A DNA stretch of 64,000 bases. Source: Lewinellaceae bacterium. GTDB lineage: Bacteria; Bacteroidota; Bacteroidia; Chitinophagales; Saprospiraceae. Positions within the stretch are counted from its first letter, which is position 1; the number at the start of each line of letters is the position of its first letter. Shown here piece by piece: positions 1 through 11,284 of this stretch. Below the pieces are notes generated by a model, which saw only the letters and a list, made by a program, of their open reading frames with translations, searched no databases and was not told the origin of the DNA. A program made the translations under genes and the position numbers. Location: contig JADJYW010000006.1 in NCBI GenBank assembly GCA_016719605.1, positions 124,001 to 188,000 of the forward strand. Direction: 5' to 3'.

Positions 1-3000
1 GGCGCCTCTGCAGCCGACATTGATTTGGCTGTCTACGGTTACGGACAGCAGTTGCGGGGCCGTCAGCGGGGTTATGGCCGAGACGACGGAGCAGCCTTGC
101 GCATCGGTGATCGTAGCGCGGTAATTACCCACACCGAGGTTTTGAATTTTGGCGGTAGAGCCGCCCGTACTCCAGTTGAAAAAAAACGGCGGCTGTCCAC
201 CGGCCAGGAGCAGTTCAATACTGCCGTTTTGGGCGCCAATGCAGGTGGGATTTTCCGTATTGGTGATTTCCACCTGCAACGAACTGTTCTGGGAAATCAC
301 CCCCAGCCAATCCGCGGTACAGCCGTTTGCATCCGTAACCGTCACGGCGTAAATACCTGCCGGCACATTGCCGAGAGAAGCCGTCGTAGCGCCGGTATTC
401 CAGATGTACTGGTAGGACGTAGCACCGCCAGATGCTTTCACCCGCAAAAAGCCGCTGTTTTCGCCAAAACAACGCACGTTGGTTTGGGAGTCGGGTTGCA
501 CCGTGAGCAGTTGCGGCTCTGTGATGAAAAATTGCGGTGACAAGTAGATACAGCCGTTCGCATCCGTGATCGTACACTGGTAATCGCCAATATCAAGGCC
601 GGTCAAATCTTCCGACATGGCGTTGTTGGGCCAAAGGAAACTGTAAGGCGGCGTAGCGCCAAACACTGCCAGGTCTATTGTCCCGTTTGCCGCACCACAA
701 CTCTGCACATTTTCCAACGCATTTTGAATAATCTCGATCGTCGGCTACGACACAACCTCCAGATTGGACATCTCCTGGGCGCAGTTTCCGTCGGTGATGG
801 TAGCGCTGTACGAACCCGCGCCAAGGAAAGCGGCGGTGGGGCCGGTTTGCTGGTTGCTCCAGGTAATCACCGGGTTCAGGCCGTCTACATTCAGCAAAAT
901 AGACCCGGTAAGCGCGCCCGGGCAAGCCGGGTGTATGATGGTATCCAGTACCACATCCAACCCCGGGGCATTGAGCACAATCTGGGGCATGACCATGGAG
1001 CAGCCCGCATTAGTGGCGTCGGTCACCGTGATCCGGTAACTCCCCTGCGCCAGCCCGGAGATTGTCCCGGTGCCCGTTATCCCTGTGAGGGTACCGCCCG
1101 CCCAGGCGAAGGCGTAAGGCGGGGCGCCGTTGAGGGGGGGTGAGCGCAATACTGCCGTCGCTACCGCCACAAGTGCTCACATTTTGTACCGACGCGATAG
1201 CGGTCTGGGTCACGTTGTTTAGGGTATGCACTTTGATTTGGTCGGTGCCTGTGCAGCCGTTGGCATCCGTCACAGTTACGGTGTAGGTGTTGGTCACGTT
1301 GGGGATATTGCCCGCCTGCACCGGGATATTGGGAAAATTCAAACCTGTGCTCCAGGCATATCCGATGGGTGGCGCGCCCACCCCGCTTTCCAGCGCCTGT
1401 ATCTGCAAGGTTTTGCCCCGGCAAACACGGACGGAATCGCCCGGAGCAATTTGCACTTCCGGGCTGGGCAGCACCGTCACGGCGATTGCCTCGGTGTCCG
1501 TGCAACCAAAAGCCGTTGTGCTCAAAATGTGGTATGTCGTTGTGAAACCGGGCTGCACTACAGCCGAAGGCAACTGGTTGGTCGGCGTCGGGGGCGCGGC
1601 GCTGTGGTACGTCAGTAAGCCGCCGGTGTTGGCCGTATCTAATACCGGCAAGGTTGCCAGATTAAACGAACTACCGGCACAAATAGACGGGGACGCGAGG
1701 GACTGTAGCACCGGGTTGGGATACACCGTGACCGTGGCCGGCACCCGAGGGCCGGCGCAACCGGCGCTCGGCCCGGTGAGGGAATCCACGAGGTAGAATG
1801 TTCGGGTTGCAGTCAGGTTGTTCAGCATCAGGGTATTTCCGGTGGCTACCGGTGCGCCGCCGACAGGCTGTTCGTACCAATAAAACGCGCCGTTCGGCGT
1901 ACCTGTAGCTACCAGGGGCGGTTGTACCGCCCCGGCAAATTCCCGTGCTCACGGGCGCGGCAGGCATGGGGATCGCCGAATCGTCGGCCATACCGTTGCA
2001 GTTTTCGTCTTTTGATTGCACAGAATTTCCGGCGCGCCGGGATAAACAGCCGGGTTGGTGTCGTCGCAATCGCCGTCCGTATCCACATAGCCGGTCGGTG
2101 CTACGGGGAAACAGGAAATCACGCGCACATCGGGGCTGCCGTAGCCGTCGTTGTCGGCATCACCGTAAAAAACGTAGTCCGGCGTTCCGGCTTCCAGAGA
2201 GCCGTAAAAAGCCAGATTGTCCATGGCGATATCGCCATATGCCCCGGAAAGTGCCTGTGGCGACAAACTGAAACAGGGCAATCTGGCCGTGGTAAGCGCC
2301 GAGGTTGATGTACTCGCGGCGCCAGCGCTTGCCCCGGTTGCCGCTCCAGGTCTGCACATTGGCCCACGTTTGGCCCCCGTCGGTGGAAGCCTGGAGCGCG
2401 AGCGTGCTCATCTGGCCGGAGGTTGTGTTCATGTACAGGTCGAAGGAAAAATGACACGACTGGGCGGGCGACGCCACCACATCAATACAAAGTGTGCGCA
2501 GGATAGCTGTTTTTCCGAAAGCGCCTGTGGGCGAGCAGGCATTTCTGAAATACAAATAATTGCCGCTGCCGCCAGCCGCTGCGGGCGGGCCGGCAATGGG
2601 AAACGTGAGGCCGGGGCCGGTGTAAACCTTCCATTCGTAGTCGTCTCCGGGTGCATTTTGCCAAACATCCGGCAACGGACAGGGATCGGGGCAGCCCGTG
2701 GAGCAAACGGACAGCCCGTCGGCGGTTTCGAGCAACGTGGGCGGGCAGTTGGTAAAAAAGGTAGCCTGCGTGTTTGGCCCCCACACCCCCGGCGCGCATT
2801 GGCGGCGGATATAAACTTCGTACAGTTCGCGGGTTTGCAAACCGGAAATTTGTACCGGCGCCAGGGCAGGTTGCAGCAGCCCGACGGCAATACCGCCCAC
2901 TCCAGGCATGCCCGCCGGGCCCGGAACGAACCCGGCGAGGCCGTACTCCAGCACGAGGCTATCGCCCACCGCATCGGCCGGCCAGGAAATATCCGCTGTG

Positions 3001-3959
3001 GTTTCGGTGACATTGGACACCGTCACCGGCTGCACGGGCGGACAATCGGCCGAGACAAAAACCAGCTCGAACAAGCGGAGTTTGCCCACATCACCCGCTT
3101 TGCTGTCGCAAAAACTCTACCCGCCAAACCCCGAGCGGATTCTGGCCAGTGCATAGCGGTGAAGCATATCCACCGGCAGGTAGTATCCGGTGATATTGTC
3201 CTGTTCTGCGGCCGCGCTCAGGGGTTTGCCGATGGAAGCATCACTGGTAAGTTCCACAAATTGCGGGCACACTGCACCGACGGGATTGCCTATGTTTTTG
3301 TCTCCGGCATTCAGGCCACCAACCAACTGGATGCGTGTACTGTCGAGGGCAGTCAGCCAGACGCTCAGATCGGAGCGCCACGGGTGCTCCACCATGATGC
3401 GCACACTGTGCAGCAACACATTGGTGCCCAGAGTGGTATCTGGTGCCTCATCCACATGCAGCCTGAAAATCTGGACGTTGTTGCAAGAGGTATCGCGCAG
3501 GTCGAGATTCAGCGGGCAGGGGCGGGCATTGTTCAGGTCGGTGGTAAAACTGCGCGGCGCCGACCAAACGCTGAATGTCGTGTCGTCGCACACCGTACGC
3601 ACCTGGAAACGGTAGTTTTCGCCGGGCGTTAGGCCTGTCACATCGAACGGTGGATCGGCATTGACGACCAGGCTGGGCATACCTGAGAAGGCTGTCATCC
3701 CGGTCACCAGTTCAATTTCGTATCGGTCGCCCACGTCCGACCAGGTCAGCCGGGCCGTGGAGTCGGTCACCTGGTCAACCTGGAGCAATTCCGGACGGGG
3801 ACAGTTTTCCTGCGTTTTGAGTTTTGGGTTTTGAGTTTTGGGTTGCGCAGCGGAGACGCGGAGAGGCGGAGGGGTTTTGCAGCCGCCCCCGGAGGGCATA
3901 CCAAGTTGTAGCAGGAAAGCAAGCCCAAGTAGGCGGGCGAGGGATGTGGAATTTGTCAT
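1..3959 (-). pseudogene. SprB-repeat, P-domain and FnIII surface protein; 5' part only, frame interrupted as read
   Basis: Large exported, probably cell-surface adhesion or gliding protein that starts at 3959 and runs off the left edge. From the N-terminus: hydrophobic export signal (LLGLAFLLQL), a fibronectin type III domain, a subtilisin-type P-domain (VRIMVEHPWRSDLSVWL), a second FnIII-like segment, a MAM-like segment, a MopE-type motif (DTDGDCDDTNPAVYPGAPE, then DENCNG), Ig-like segments beginning with ICAGSS-type turns, and at least three SprB repeats marked by TVTDANGC or TITDANGC. The T9SS sorting end would lie outside the window. The frame breaks about six times (near 3115, 2245, 2040, 1940, 1135, 735), yet each piece resumes the same domain, which suggests indel errors rather than decay. 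Adhesion is inferred from the domains. Confidence 0.75.
3815..3848. repeat. Minisatellite inside the coding sequence of the SprB-type gene
   Basis: On the minus strand a 7-nt unit (CAAAACY type: CCAAAACTCAAAACC, repeated) lies between the signal peptide and the first FnIII domain and is translated as the low-complexity stretch QPKTQNPKLKTQ. The same kind of unit occurs outside genes at about 34.75 kb, directly before the aldose epimerase start. Confidence 0.7.
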
Positions 3960-4035
3960 GGCGTGGATTACGGTTTTGAAGGCAAGAAGGTGAAAAAAAT
4001 CGGGTCGTTGGGTTTTCAGGTTGCGCGGAAGGCAT

Positions 4036-4067
4036 AGACTTTCCAGGTTTTAAAACCTGGAAAGTCT
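4036..4067. repeat. 32-nt perfect palindrome, copy 1
   Basis: The left half AGACTTTCCAGGTTTT is exactly reverse-complementary to the right half. It sits between the divergent SprB-type and Rpn-like genes. A near-identical copy (one central difference) lies at 44181-44212, so this is a dispersed palindromic repeat rather than a gene-specific site. It has no T-tract on either side. Confidence 0.85.
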
Positions 4068-4209
4068 GCATATCGGAGGCGTCAAACAGTCCTGATTGGC
4101 CGGCGAAAGTACGGGGAATTGGTTGGCGACAGAAAACGAAGGAGGTGTTTTGTCGGCAAGTTGAATTTTTTGGACATTTGGACCAGAAATATAACCAACC
4201 TAAACCGCC

Positions 4210-5171
4210 ATGCCTATACCGTTACAAAAACGCACGAGGAGGTTTTCAAGGAAACCTTTCGCCAAAAAGAGATTGCCGAGGCTTTTTTTTTCGTCATTTT
4301 TTACCAAAAATCGGTGGTTGAAGACCTGGATTGGGATCGGCTCCAATTGGAAAATGCGTCCTTTACCGATGAATCTCTGGCAGAACGGTTCTCGGATGTG
4401 GTGTACCGGTGCCCGTTTAAAAGTCAAGACGCAGAAACCATACTGAGCCTCTTGCTGGAGCACAAAACCGGCGTGGTAAAATTTCCGCACCTGCAACTGC
4501 TGAAGTACATCACGAATATCTGGGACACTCAAATCAAACAGAAGCAAAAACCCGGGCCAGTACTACCGGTTTTGTTTGTGCAAGGGCCAAAAGGTGTAAC
4601 ATACAAGCCGTTGGAACACTACATCCAAGGAGCAACCGATGGTTTACTGCCCTATTTACCGAGATCTGGAATATGTCTTGGTGGATTTAACCAAAGTACC
4701 GGATGGGGACATTATGCGGGTGCAGATGAATTTGCTGAAGGTGAGTCTGTTGATGATGAAGCATATTTGGAACGAGCAGCACATTCTCCGAAACGCAAAA
4801 GAAATTTTCACCCTGCTTGCTGAAACAATGAACCTGGAACGTGGACAACTTTATGGCGAAATCAATCTTCGTATATTTGTTCTCGCATTCAGATTTGAAG
4901 CCCCAGGAAAAGTTCAAATTGCGCACGCCATGCCTAAAAACTTAAAAAATATAGCCATGAATACATTGGAAAGAACCTTCTACGAAGGTGTCGAAACAGG
5001 CAAACTGCAAGGTACACTGGAGGGTAAACTGGAGGGCGAGTTACTCGGTATAAAAAAATCCATCCGGCAGCTGCTGGTACACGGATATTCGCCCGAGCAA
5101 ACTGCCGGCCTGTTGGAGTGCCGATGGCCATAGTGCTGGAAGTACATAAGGAGATGAACGAACAAAACTGA
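4210..5171 (+). pseudogene. Rpn-family recombination-promoting nuclease / PD-(D/E)XK transposase-like protein, frame interrupted
   Basis: Resembles the Rpn/transposase_31 family of PD-(D/E)XK nucleases, which act in RecA-independent recombination. Family-like features are the start HEEVFKETFRQKEIAEAFF, the core segment ETILSLLLEHKTGVV, the IYRDLEYVLVDLTKVPD segment and the glutamate-rich GKLQGTLEGKLEGELLG tail. The ATG at 4210 is a plausible start, but the frame shifts within about 15 codons, again near 4640 (QGATDG to PIYRDLEYV) and near 5120, after which PMAIVLEVHKEMNEQN closes the protein at 5171. Such genes are often multicopy and frequently damaged. Whether these breaks are real or sequencing indels cannot be decided here. 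Confidence 0.65.
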
Positions 5172-5184
5172 ACATAAACCTGTC

Positions 5185-6831
5185 ATGTCAAAAATATCGG
5201 ATACCTCTCCGGCCGAAAAGGCTTGACAACAATCTTTTCGGAAGCACTTGGCCGCAGTGCCGACGACCAAGGCACCGTGCACGCCTCGGAGATGAAACGC
5301 CTCGCCCAACAATTCCTCATCGGCGATGCCAACGTGTATTCCAGCGTTACATTCTACGATTTTCTGCGCCCCGAAAATCAGGGCAAAAAGGTGTACGTCT
5401 GCAACGGAAGCGCCTGCCTCACCGCCGGCACACAGGATGCGCTGACCCAGAAACTTGGCGAGCATTTCCCCGCCGATGAAATCGGAAATATGTGTTGCCT
5501 CGGCCGCTGCCACGAAAACCACGCGTTCAATTACGCCGGCAACAACTACTCCGGCCAGGCCATCGAACAAATTGCAGCCATCAAATCAGACAAAAAAGCC
5601 CGCCCTGATACGTACTGCGCCAAAGCACACGGTACGCCCGTGCTCACAGCGGAATTTCCCGGGCTGGAGGCTTTTTATCAGGTGCTGATAGATTCCCTGA
5701 AAAAATCGCCCGACGACCTTTTAGCCGAACTCAAAACCTCCGGCCTGCGCGGGCGCGGGGCGCAGGTTTCCCGACAGCGTTTAAATTTGAATCCTGCAAA
5801 ACACACCCGGCGACATCAAATTCCTCGTCTGCAACGCCGACGAAGGCGACCCGGGCGCCTACTCCGACCGTTACATTATGGAGGAACGCCCGCACAGCCT
5901 GCTGCTCGGCATGATTCTGGCCGGATACATCATCGGCGCCAGGCATGGCGTGCTCTACATCCGCGGCGAATACCCCGAATCCATCCGCGCCCAACGCGCC
6001 GCCATCGCCGAAATCCGGCAGGCCGGCTATATCGGCGACAACATCCTCGGCTCCGGGTTTTCGTTCGATTTCAAAATCATTGAAGCGCAAGGCGCGTACA
6101 TCTGCGGCGAAGAGACGGCCCTGCTGTCGTCCATCGAAGGCCAGCGCCCCGAAGTGCGGGTGCGCCCCCCCTACCCTACCCAGCAAGGCCTGTTCAACCA
6201 ACCCACCGTGGTGAACAACGTGGAGACGCTGGCCAGTGTCCCGTTTGTGCTTCAGCACGGCGGCGCTGCATACGCCGCTATCGGCCGCGGGCGCTCCACC
6301 GGTACCAAACTGGTTTGCCTCGACGGGCATTTCAACCAGCCCGGCCTGTACGAGGTGGACATGGGTACACCCCTGGCTACGGTCGTGCACCAACTCGGCG
6401 GCGGCTTCCGCCACCCGGTGAAGGCCATGCACATCGGCGGCCCGCTCGGCGGCCTCGTGCCGGTACACAAAATAGACGCCCTCACGGTAGACTTCGAGTC
6501 CTTCGCCCAAAACGGCTTCCTGCTCGGCCACGCCTCCGTGGTGTGCATCCCCGAAAGTTACCCGCTGATCCAGTACATCGAGCACCTGTTCGAGTTTACC
6601 GCCCACGAGAGCTGCGGCAAGTGTTTCCCCTGCCGCATTGGCTCCACCCGCGGTGCAGAAATGCTGCACAAAGCCCAAACCTCCGATTACCGCATTGACC
6701 GCACCCTGTTCGACGACCTCGTGGAAACCCTCGAAATCGGCTCGCTTTGTGCGCTGGGCGGCGGGTTGCCGCTTCCGGTGAAGAATGCGTTGATGTATTT
6801 TGAGGGGGAGTTGAAGCCGTATTTTACATAA
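5185..6831 (+). CDS. NAD-dependent formate dehydrogenase, fused FdsG-FdsB (NuoE-NuoF type) subunit
   Basis: Diaphorase part of a soluble molybdenum formate dehydrogenase: passes electrons from the alpha subunit through FMN to NAD+. The N-terminal ~150 residues form a thioredoxin-like [2Fe-2S] domain with VCNGSAC (C-x4-C) and CLGRC (C-x3-C). The rest is NuoF-like: SGLRGRG before the FMN/NADH site, CNADEGDPGAYSDR, GAYICGEETALLSSIEG and the [4Fe-4S] motif SCGKCFPCRIGS. In most families these are two genes; here they are read as one. Two 1-nt breaks (near 5218 and 5757) must be bridged; the second falls inside the glycine-rich loop GRGGAGFPT. The formate dehydrogenase alpha subunit lies 570 bp downstream, which favours this call over complex I or a hydrogenase. 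Confidence 0.8.
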
Positions 6832-6841
6832 ACAACCACAC

Positions 6842-7321
6842 ATGGAACCCAACCAGCAGATAGCCCACCGCCTCCGCGAAGTAATCCTGAACGGCCGGTG
6901 GATTGCCAATACCAATTTCCAGGATCAGTTGTCCGACCTGGGTTGGGAAGAAGCCGTAAAAAAAATCGGTTCTTTGAACACCATAGCCGCCCTGACCTTC
7001 CATATTCACTACTACATTTCCGGTATTCTGAATGTGCTGAAAGGCGGTACACTCGACATCCGGGACAAGTACAGTTTTGATATGCCCCCGATCGAATCGC
7101 AGCAGGATTGGGAAAACCTGAAAGATCGCTTGTGGTCCGACACCGAAGCCTTTGCCGCAATCGTCGAGCAAATGCCCGCCGGCAAGTTGAACGACGCTTT
7201 TGTGGATGAAAAATACGGCACCTGGCAACGAAACATAGACGCTATGATCGAACACAGCTACTACCATTTGGGGCAGGTAACCTTGATCAAAAAACTGATC
7301 CGGCAAACCTATGTATCGTGA
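6842..7321 (+). CDS. DinB-like (DUF1572-type) four-helix protein
   Basis: A 159-residue protein beginning 10 bp after the formate dehydrogenase beta gene and therefore probably co-transcribed. It is helical, with conserved-looking histidines in LTFHIHYYISG and in IEHSYYHLGQV, the arrangement that builds the metal-binding triad of DinB/YfiT-like four-helix bundles. Members include thiol-dependent transferases and many proteins of unknown role. Nothing in the sequence links it chemically to formate oxidation; its position between two subunits of one enzyme is the only hint. The family call is moderate and the substrate unknown. Confidence 0.6.
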   Translation: MEPNQQIAHRLREVILNGRWIANTNFQDQLSDLGWEEAVKKIGSLNTIAALTFHIHYYISGILNVLKGGTLDIRDKYSFDMPPIESQQDWENLKDRLWSDTEAFAAIVEQMPAGKLNDAFVDEKYGTWQRNIDAMIEHSYYHLGQVTLIKKLIRQTYVS

Positions 7322-7351
7322 ACAGATTCCTACGGAATGACAAATGACCCC

Positions 7352-7398
7352 CAATCGAACCAATCACATCAATTGAACTAATCGAATCAATACCACCA
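7352..7398 (+). repeat. Degenerate 9-nt minisatellite leader before the formate dehydrogenase alpha gene
   Basis: Five consecutive blocks of the form AATCGAACC, AATCACATC, AATTGAACT, AATCGAATC, AATACCACC end two bases before the ATG. No Shine-Dalgarno-like sequence is visible. It matches a pattern of low-complexity A/C-rich leaders seen before several other starts in this window. Confidence 0.6.
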
Positions 7399-7400
7399 CT

Positions 7401-10143
7401 ATGGGTTCCGGAAAATTTGCCTACATCAACAACAAACCATTCGACATCCGCGACGGCGAAACCATCCTGTCCTTCCTGCGCCGCCACACCGGAAAAGACA
7501 GCGTGCCCACCCTCTGCGACGCGCCAAACCTCGACCCGTACGGCGCCTGCCGCGTATGCAGCGTGGACGTAGCCTTCTCGCCCGACGGCCCGGCCAAGGC
7601 GATGGCTTCCTGCCACACGCCCATGCAGGAGAACTACCACATTTTCCCGGACTCGCCGCGCATCCAGAAACTGCGCAAGAATATCGTCGAACTCGTGCTC
7701 ACCGACCACCCGCTCGACTGCCTCACTTGCGAGGTGAACGGCAACTGCGAACTGCAGGACGTGGCCGCCCACGTCGGCATCCGAAAGGTGCGCTACCCTG
7801 CCGGCAAAAACCACCTCGACCGGCAAAAAGACCTCAGCCACCCCTACATGACCTCCGACCTGTCGAAGTGCATCAACTGCTCGCGCTGCGTGCGCGCCTG
7901 CGACGAAGTGCAGGGACAGTTCGTGCTCAGCATGGCCGGCCGCGGATTCGACAGCCACATCATCAAGGGACTGAATACCAGTTTCTTTGAGTCCGAATGC
8001 GTGAGCTGCGGCGCCTGCGCACAGGCTTGCCCGACTTCGGCTATTTCCGATATTTTCGAGTCCAAAGCCGTGGCCACCGCCGAGAAGGTGCGCACGGTTT
8101 GTACCTACTGCGGCGTGGGCTGCAACCTCGAAGTGGCGGTGGATTCCAACAAAGTCAAATCCATCCAGGCGCCCTACGACGCCGAGGTGAACCAGGGCCA
8201 CACCTGCCTGAAAGGCCGTTTTGCCTTTTCGTTTTACGACCACCCCGACCGCATCCGCACCCCGCTCGTCCGCCGCAACGGCGAACTCGTGCCCGCCACC
8301 TGGGACGAGGCATACGATTTCATTGCCGAAAAACTCACGGCCATCAAGTCCCAGCACGGCCCGGATTTTATCGCCGGCATTTCCTCGGCGCGCTGCACCA
8401 ACGAGGAAAACTACCTGATGCAAAAGTTCATCCGCGCGGTCATCGGTACCAACAATATTGACAGTTGCGCGCGGGTATGCCACTCCCCTACCGCGCTCGG
8501 TATGCAACGCACCTTCGGCACCGGCGCCGCCACCAACTCCATCGAAGACCTGAAATACACCAAGTGCATCATGATCATCGGGGCCAACCCGACCGATGCG
8601 CACCCCGTCACCGGCGCCAAACTCAAACAAGTGGCGATGAAGGGTATCCCCAGCATCGTCATTGACCCGCGCCGCACCGAAATGGCCAAGTACGCCACCC
8701 ACCACCTGCAACTGCGCCCCGGCACCAATGTGCCGCTGCTGCAGATGATGCTGTACTACATCATCACGGACGGGCTGGAAGACAAAACGTTTGTCGCTTC
8801 CCGCACAGAGGGTTACGAGGGTTTCCGCCAACAAATTCTCGGACTTGACATAGACAAACTGGAAAAAACCTGCGGCGTATCCCGCGAACAGGTGCGCGCC
8901 GCCGCCCGTACGTATGCCTCGGCGGAGGCCGCCATGTCGTTCCACGGTCTCGGCGTCACCGAGCACTCGCAAGGCACGCTCACGGTCATGCTCATCGCCG
9001 ACCTCGCCATGGTGACCGGCAATATCGGTCGGCGCGGCGTAGGGCGTGAACCCGCTGCGCGGACAGAACAACGTCCAGGGCGCCGCCGACATGGGTTGCC
9101 AGCCCCACCAGGGCGCCGGCTATCTCGACGTGACCAAGCCCGAATTCCACAACATGTACGAGGAGTTTTACCACGCTAAACTGCCTCTGCACGTCGGCTA
9201 CAAGATTCCGCAGATGTATGAGGCTGCCCTCGACAACCGGCTCAAAGCGATGTGGGTCATGGGCGAAGACCTGGTGCAAACCGACCCGAACACCAACAAG
9301 GTAGTGGCCGCTCTGGAAAAACTCGACCTGCTCGTCGTGCAGGAAATTTTCCTCAGCGAAACCTGCAAATACGCTACCGTAGTGCTGCCGGGCGCTTCAT
9401 TTCTCGAAAAAAGCGGCACGTTCACCAACGGCGAGCGCCGCATCCAGCGCGTCAACAAAGTGGTGAACCCCCTCCCCGGCACCAAGCCCGATGGCCAGAT
9501 CGTGGCGGATATCATGAATCGCATGGGCTATGCACAAGCCGACTACAATCCGGAAACGCTCCTGAAAGAAATCGCCCAGATTGTGCCCTTCTTCGCCGGC
9601 GTGAAATGGGACGAATTAGGCGAAAACGGCAAGCAGTGGCCGGTGAAACCCGACGGCTCCGATACCGAAATTTTGCACATCGAATCGTTCAAGCGCGGCC
9701 TTGGGTCGTTCCAGTTTGCCGACTACCGCGAATCCAACGAGACGCAGCAAAACGGCAAGGACTACCCGCTCATCCTGACCACCAACCGCGAACTGGAGCA
9801 CTACAACTGCGGCACCATGACCCGCCGCACCCGCAACGCCGATATCCTCACCGAGGACGTGCTGCTCATTCACCCCGACGATGCCGCCGCGCATTTCATC
9901 GCCGACGGCGACATGGTGTGTGTGGAATCGCCGCGCGGCAAGGTGGACGTGAAAGCCCGCGTATCCGACGAGGTGCGCCCCGGCGTCATCAGCACCACCT
10001 TCCACTTCCCGGAAATGGCGCTCAACTTTGTTACCTCCGACGAGCACGACTCCGAGGCGCTGTGCCCGGAATACAAAGTGGTGGCGGTAAGGATTCGGAA
10101 AAGCAAGGGGAAGTATAAGCAGTTGGCGGAGGTGAGGGAGTAG
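7401..10143 (+). CDS. fdhA: Formate dehydrogenase alpha subunit (FdsA/FdhA-like, molybdopterin, Cys type)
   Basis: Catalytic subunit that oxidises formate at a bis-MGD molybdenum centre, about 914 residues. In order: NuoG-like [2Fe-2S] domain (PTLCDAPNLDPYGACRVC), histidine-ligated cluster segment (HPLDCLTCEVNGNCELQD), two ferredoxin clusters (CINCSRCVRAC; CVSCGACAQACP), the proximal cluster (CTYCGVGCNLEV to CLKGR) and the molybdopterin domains. The metal ligand lies in SCARVCHSPTALG: cysteine, not selenocysteine, followed by the catalytic His. One 1-nt break near 9040 (GNIGRRGVG to NPLRGQNNVQGA) interrupts an otherwise continuous protein. With the upstream FdsG-FdsB fusion it forms a cytoplasmic NAD-linked enzyme. 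Maturation factors (fdhD, mob genes) are not in the window. Confidence 0.88.
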
Positions 10144-10230
10144 GCGAAGGCCGCAGGCTTCCGGTTGGGCTATCCTCTTTCTCCGTGAGCCCAACCAAGC
10201 CCCTTAAACCTGCAAAGCAATTAGGGCTTT

Positions 10231-10276
10231 GTCGTACTTCTTGTATTGTTGGCTTTGACAATAGAAAAAGTACGAC
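10231..10276. repeat. Two-stem hairpin at the left border of the AT-rich insert
   Basis: GTCGTACTT pairs with AAGTACGAC (9 bp), and inside it ATTGT pairs with ACAAT around an 8-nt loop. It lies just after the formate dehydrogenase operon, where GC content falls sharply, and is followed by GTTAGCTGC at 10299-10307. It could act as a terminator (no T-tract) or as a recombination-site-like structure. Confidence 0.55.
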
Positions 10277-10348
10277 AAAAGTTTCGCATATTTAAGAGTT
10301 AGCTGCAACCCAAAATGACATCCATCTTTACCAAAAACTAATTAATTA

Positions 10349-11119
10349 ATGTATAAAATAAGTAGCTTCAAGTCACGACATCCCTGGGACAGTAATTTCT
10401 TTTTAGTAATGATAGGATTTGCCTGGGTGGCTATTCTTTCTGGATTTATAAATGACATTATCAAATTAAATTCAGAAGGCCGACTTCATTTCCCAATTGT
10501 AGTTCATTTTCATGCTGCAATATTTTTTGGCTGGCTTTTATTATTTACAATACAAGTCCTTCTAATCCGAAGAGGAAATCTTCAATTACATAAAAAACTG
10601 GGAATAGCTGGTGCAGTGCTTGCTGTTTTTGTTTTCATATTGGGGGTTATGACAGCCTTAATAACTGAAAACGTAAAATTTGGAACTAAATTTTCCGACC
10701 CTGCTTTCGTAGGTGTTATGTTAGGTGACATGCTGGTATTCGCAGTTCTTGCGACAGCAGGTATTTCTATGCGAAAAAATCCACCTGCACATAAACGTCT
10801 TATGCTAATTGCAACACTTATTTTGACAGATGCTGGATTTGGCAGAGGTATTAGCATCTGGTTAGCATCTTTCTTGGGGAAACCATATTGGGAATACTCA
10901 AATTTTGTTGATGCTTTTTGGCCATTTTTTGTTCGCCAACTTTCGTGTCCATTTACTTTGATTTTTATGGTCGGCGTTTATGACATTATTACCCGTAAAC
11001 GACTTCATCCTGCATACGTTTGGGGCTTACTTTTTGCTTTAAGCGTTGACTTAACTGCCGGATGGCTTTATTTTAACCCTGAATGGTTGAAGATTGCAAC
11101 AAAATTAATTGGGCACTAA
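10349..11119 (+). CDS. Multi-pass membrane protein of unknown function, AT-rich (acquired)
   Basis: A 256-residue integral membrane protein with about seven hydrophobic segments (for example FFLVMIGFAWVAILSGF, FHAAIFFGWLLLFTIQVLL, GAVLAVFVFILGVMTAL, MLVFAVLATAGISM, FTLIFMVGVYDII). Conserved-looking features are the HFHAAIFFGW stretch in the second segment and the polar HKRLMLIATLIL helix, as in several uncharacterised Bacteroidota membrane proteins. I do not recognise a characterised family. Its GC content is far below the flanking genes and it is bordered by inverted-repeat structures, so it looks horizontally acquired as a single-gene cassette. Confidence 0.7.
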   Translation: MYKISSFKSRHPWDSNFFLVMIGFAWVAILSGFINDIIKLNSEGRLHFPIVVHFHAAIFFGWLLLFTIQVLLIRRGNLQLHKKLGIAGAVLAVFVFILGVMTALITENVKFGTKFSDPAFVGVMLGDMLVFAVLATAGISMRKNPPAHKRLMLIATLILTDAGFGRGISIWLASFLGKPYWEYSNFVDAFWPFFVRQLSCPFTLIFMVGVYDIITRKRLHPAYVWGLLFALSVDLTAGWLYFNPEWLKIATKLIGH

Positions 11120-11160
11120 AGAGCATAAACAAAATATTGATTAACGACAAAAGCGGGTAT

Positions 11161-11284
11161 GCAGCTAACACGGGTTTGGCAAAAGTGGCGGTTTAGTGCT
11201 CCGCAGACACATTTGTGCAAGGCGGAAGTTCAGTTCTCAAATGAAGTTCCGTGCAAAAATCCCGCCACTGCGCGCCCCAAAACC
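11161..11284. repeat. Long imperfect inverted repeat between two AT-rich genes (attC-like shape)
   Basis: Begins with GCAGCTAAC, the reverse complement of GTTAGCTGC at 10299-10307. Arms: GGTTTGG (11174-11180) with CCAAAACC (11277-11284), AGTGGCGG (11184-11191) with CCGCCACT (11262-11269), then a weaker inner pairing of the TGCAAGGCGGAAGTTCA region with TGAAGTTCCGTGCA. About 120 bp with bulges, similar in size to long integron attC sites, but the canonical core triplets are not clear. Confidence 0.5.

Noticed and set aside
7287..9092. Long open frame antisense to the formate dehydrogenase gene
   Set aside because: It mirrors a strongly supported coding gene; its composition (V/G/H-rich) is the usual by-product of GC-rich codons on the other strand. 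Similar long antisense frames at 2217, 18182, 30691 and 51993 were dropped for the same reason.
5185..10143. Respiratory complex I genes nuoE-nuoF-nuoG
   Set aside because: The large subunit carries the formate-dehydrogenase motif SCARVCHSPT and full molybdopterin domains, and no other nuo genes adjoin.
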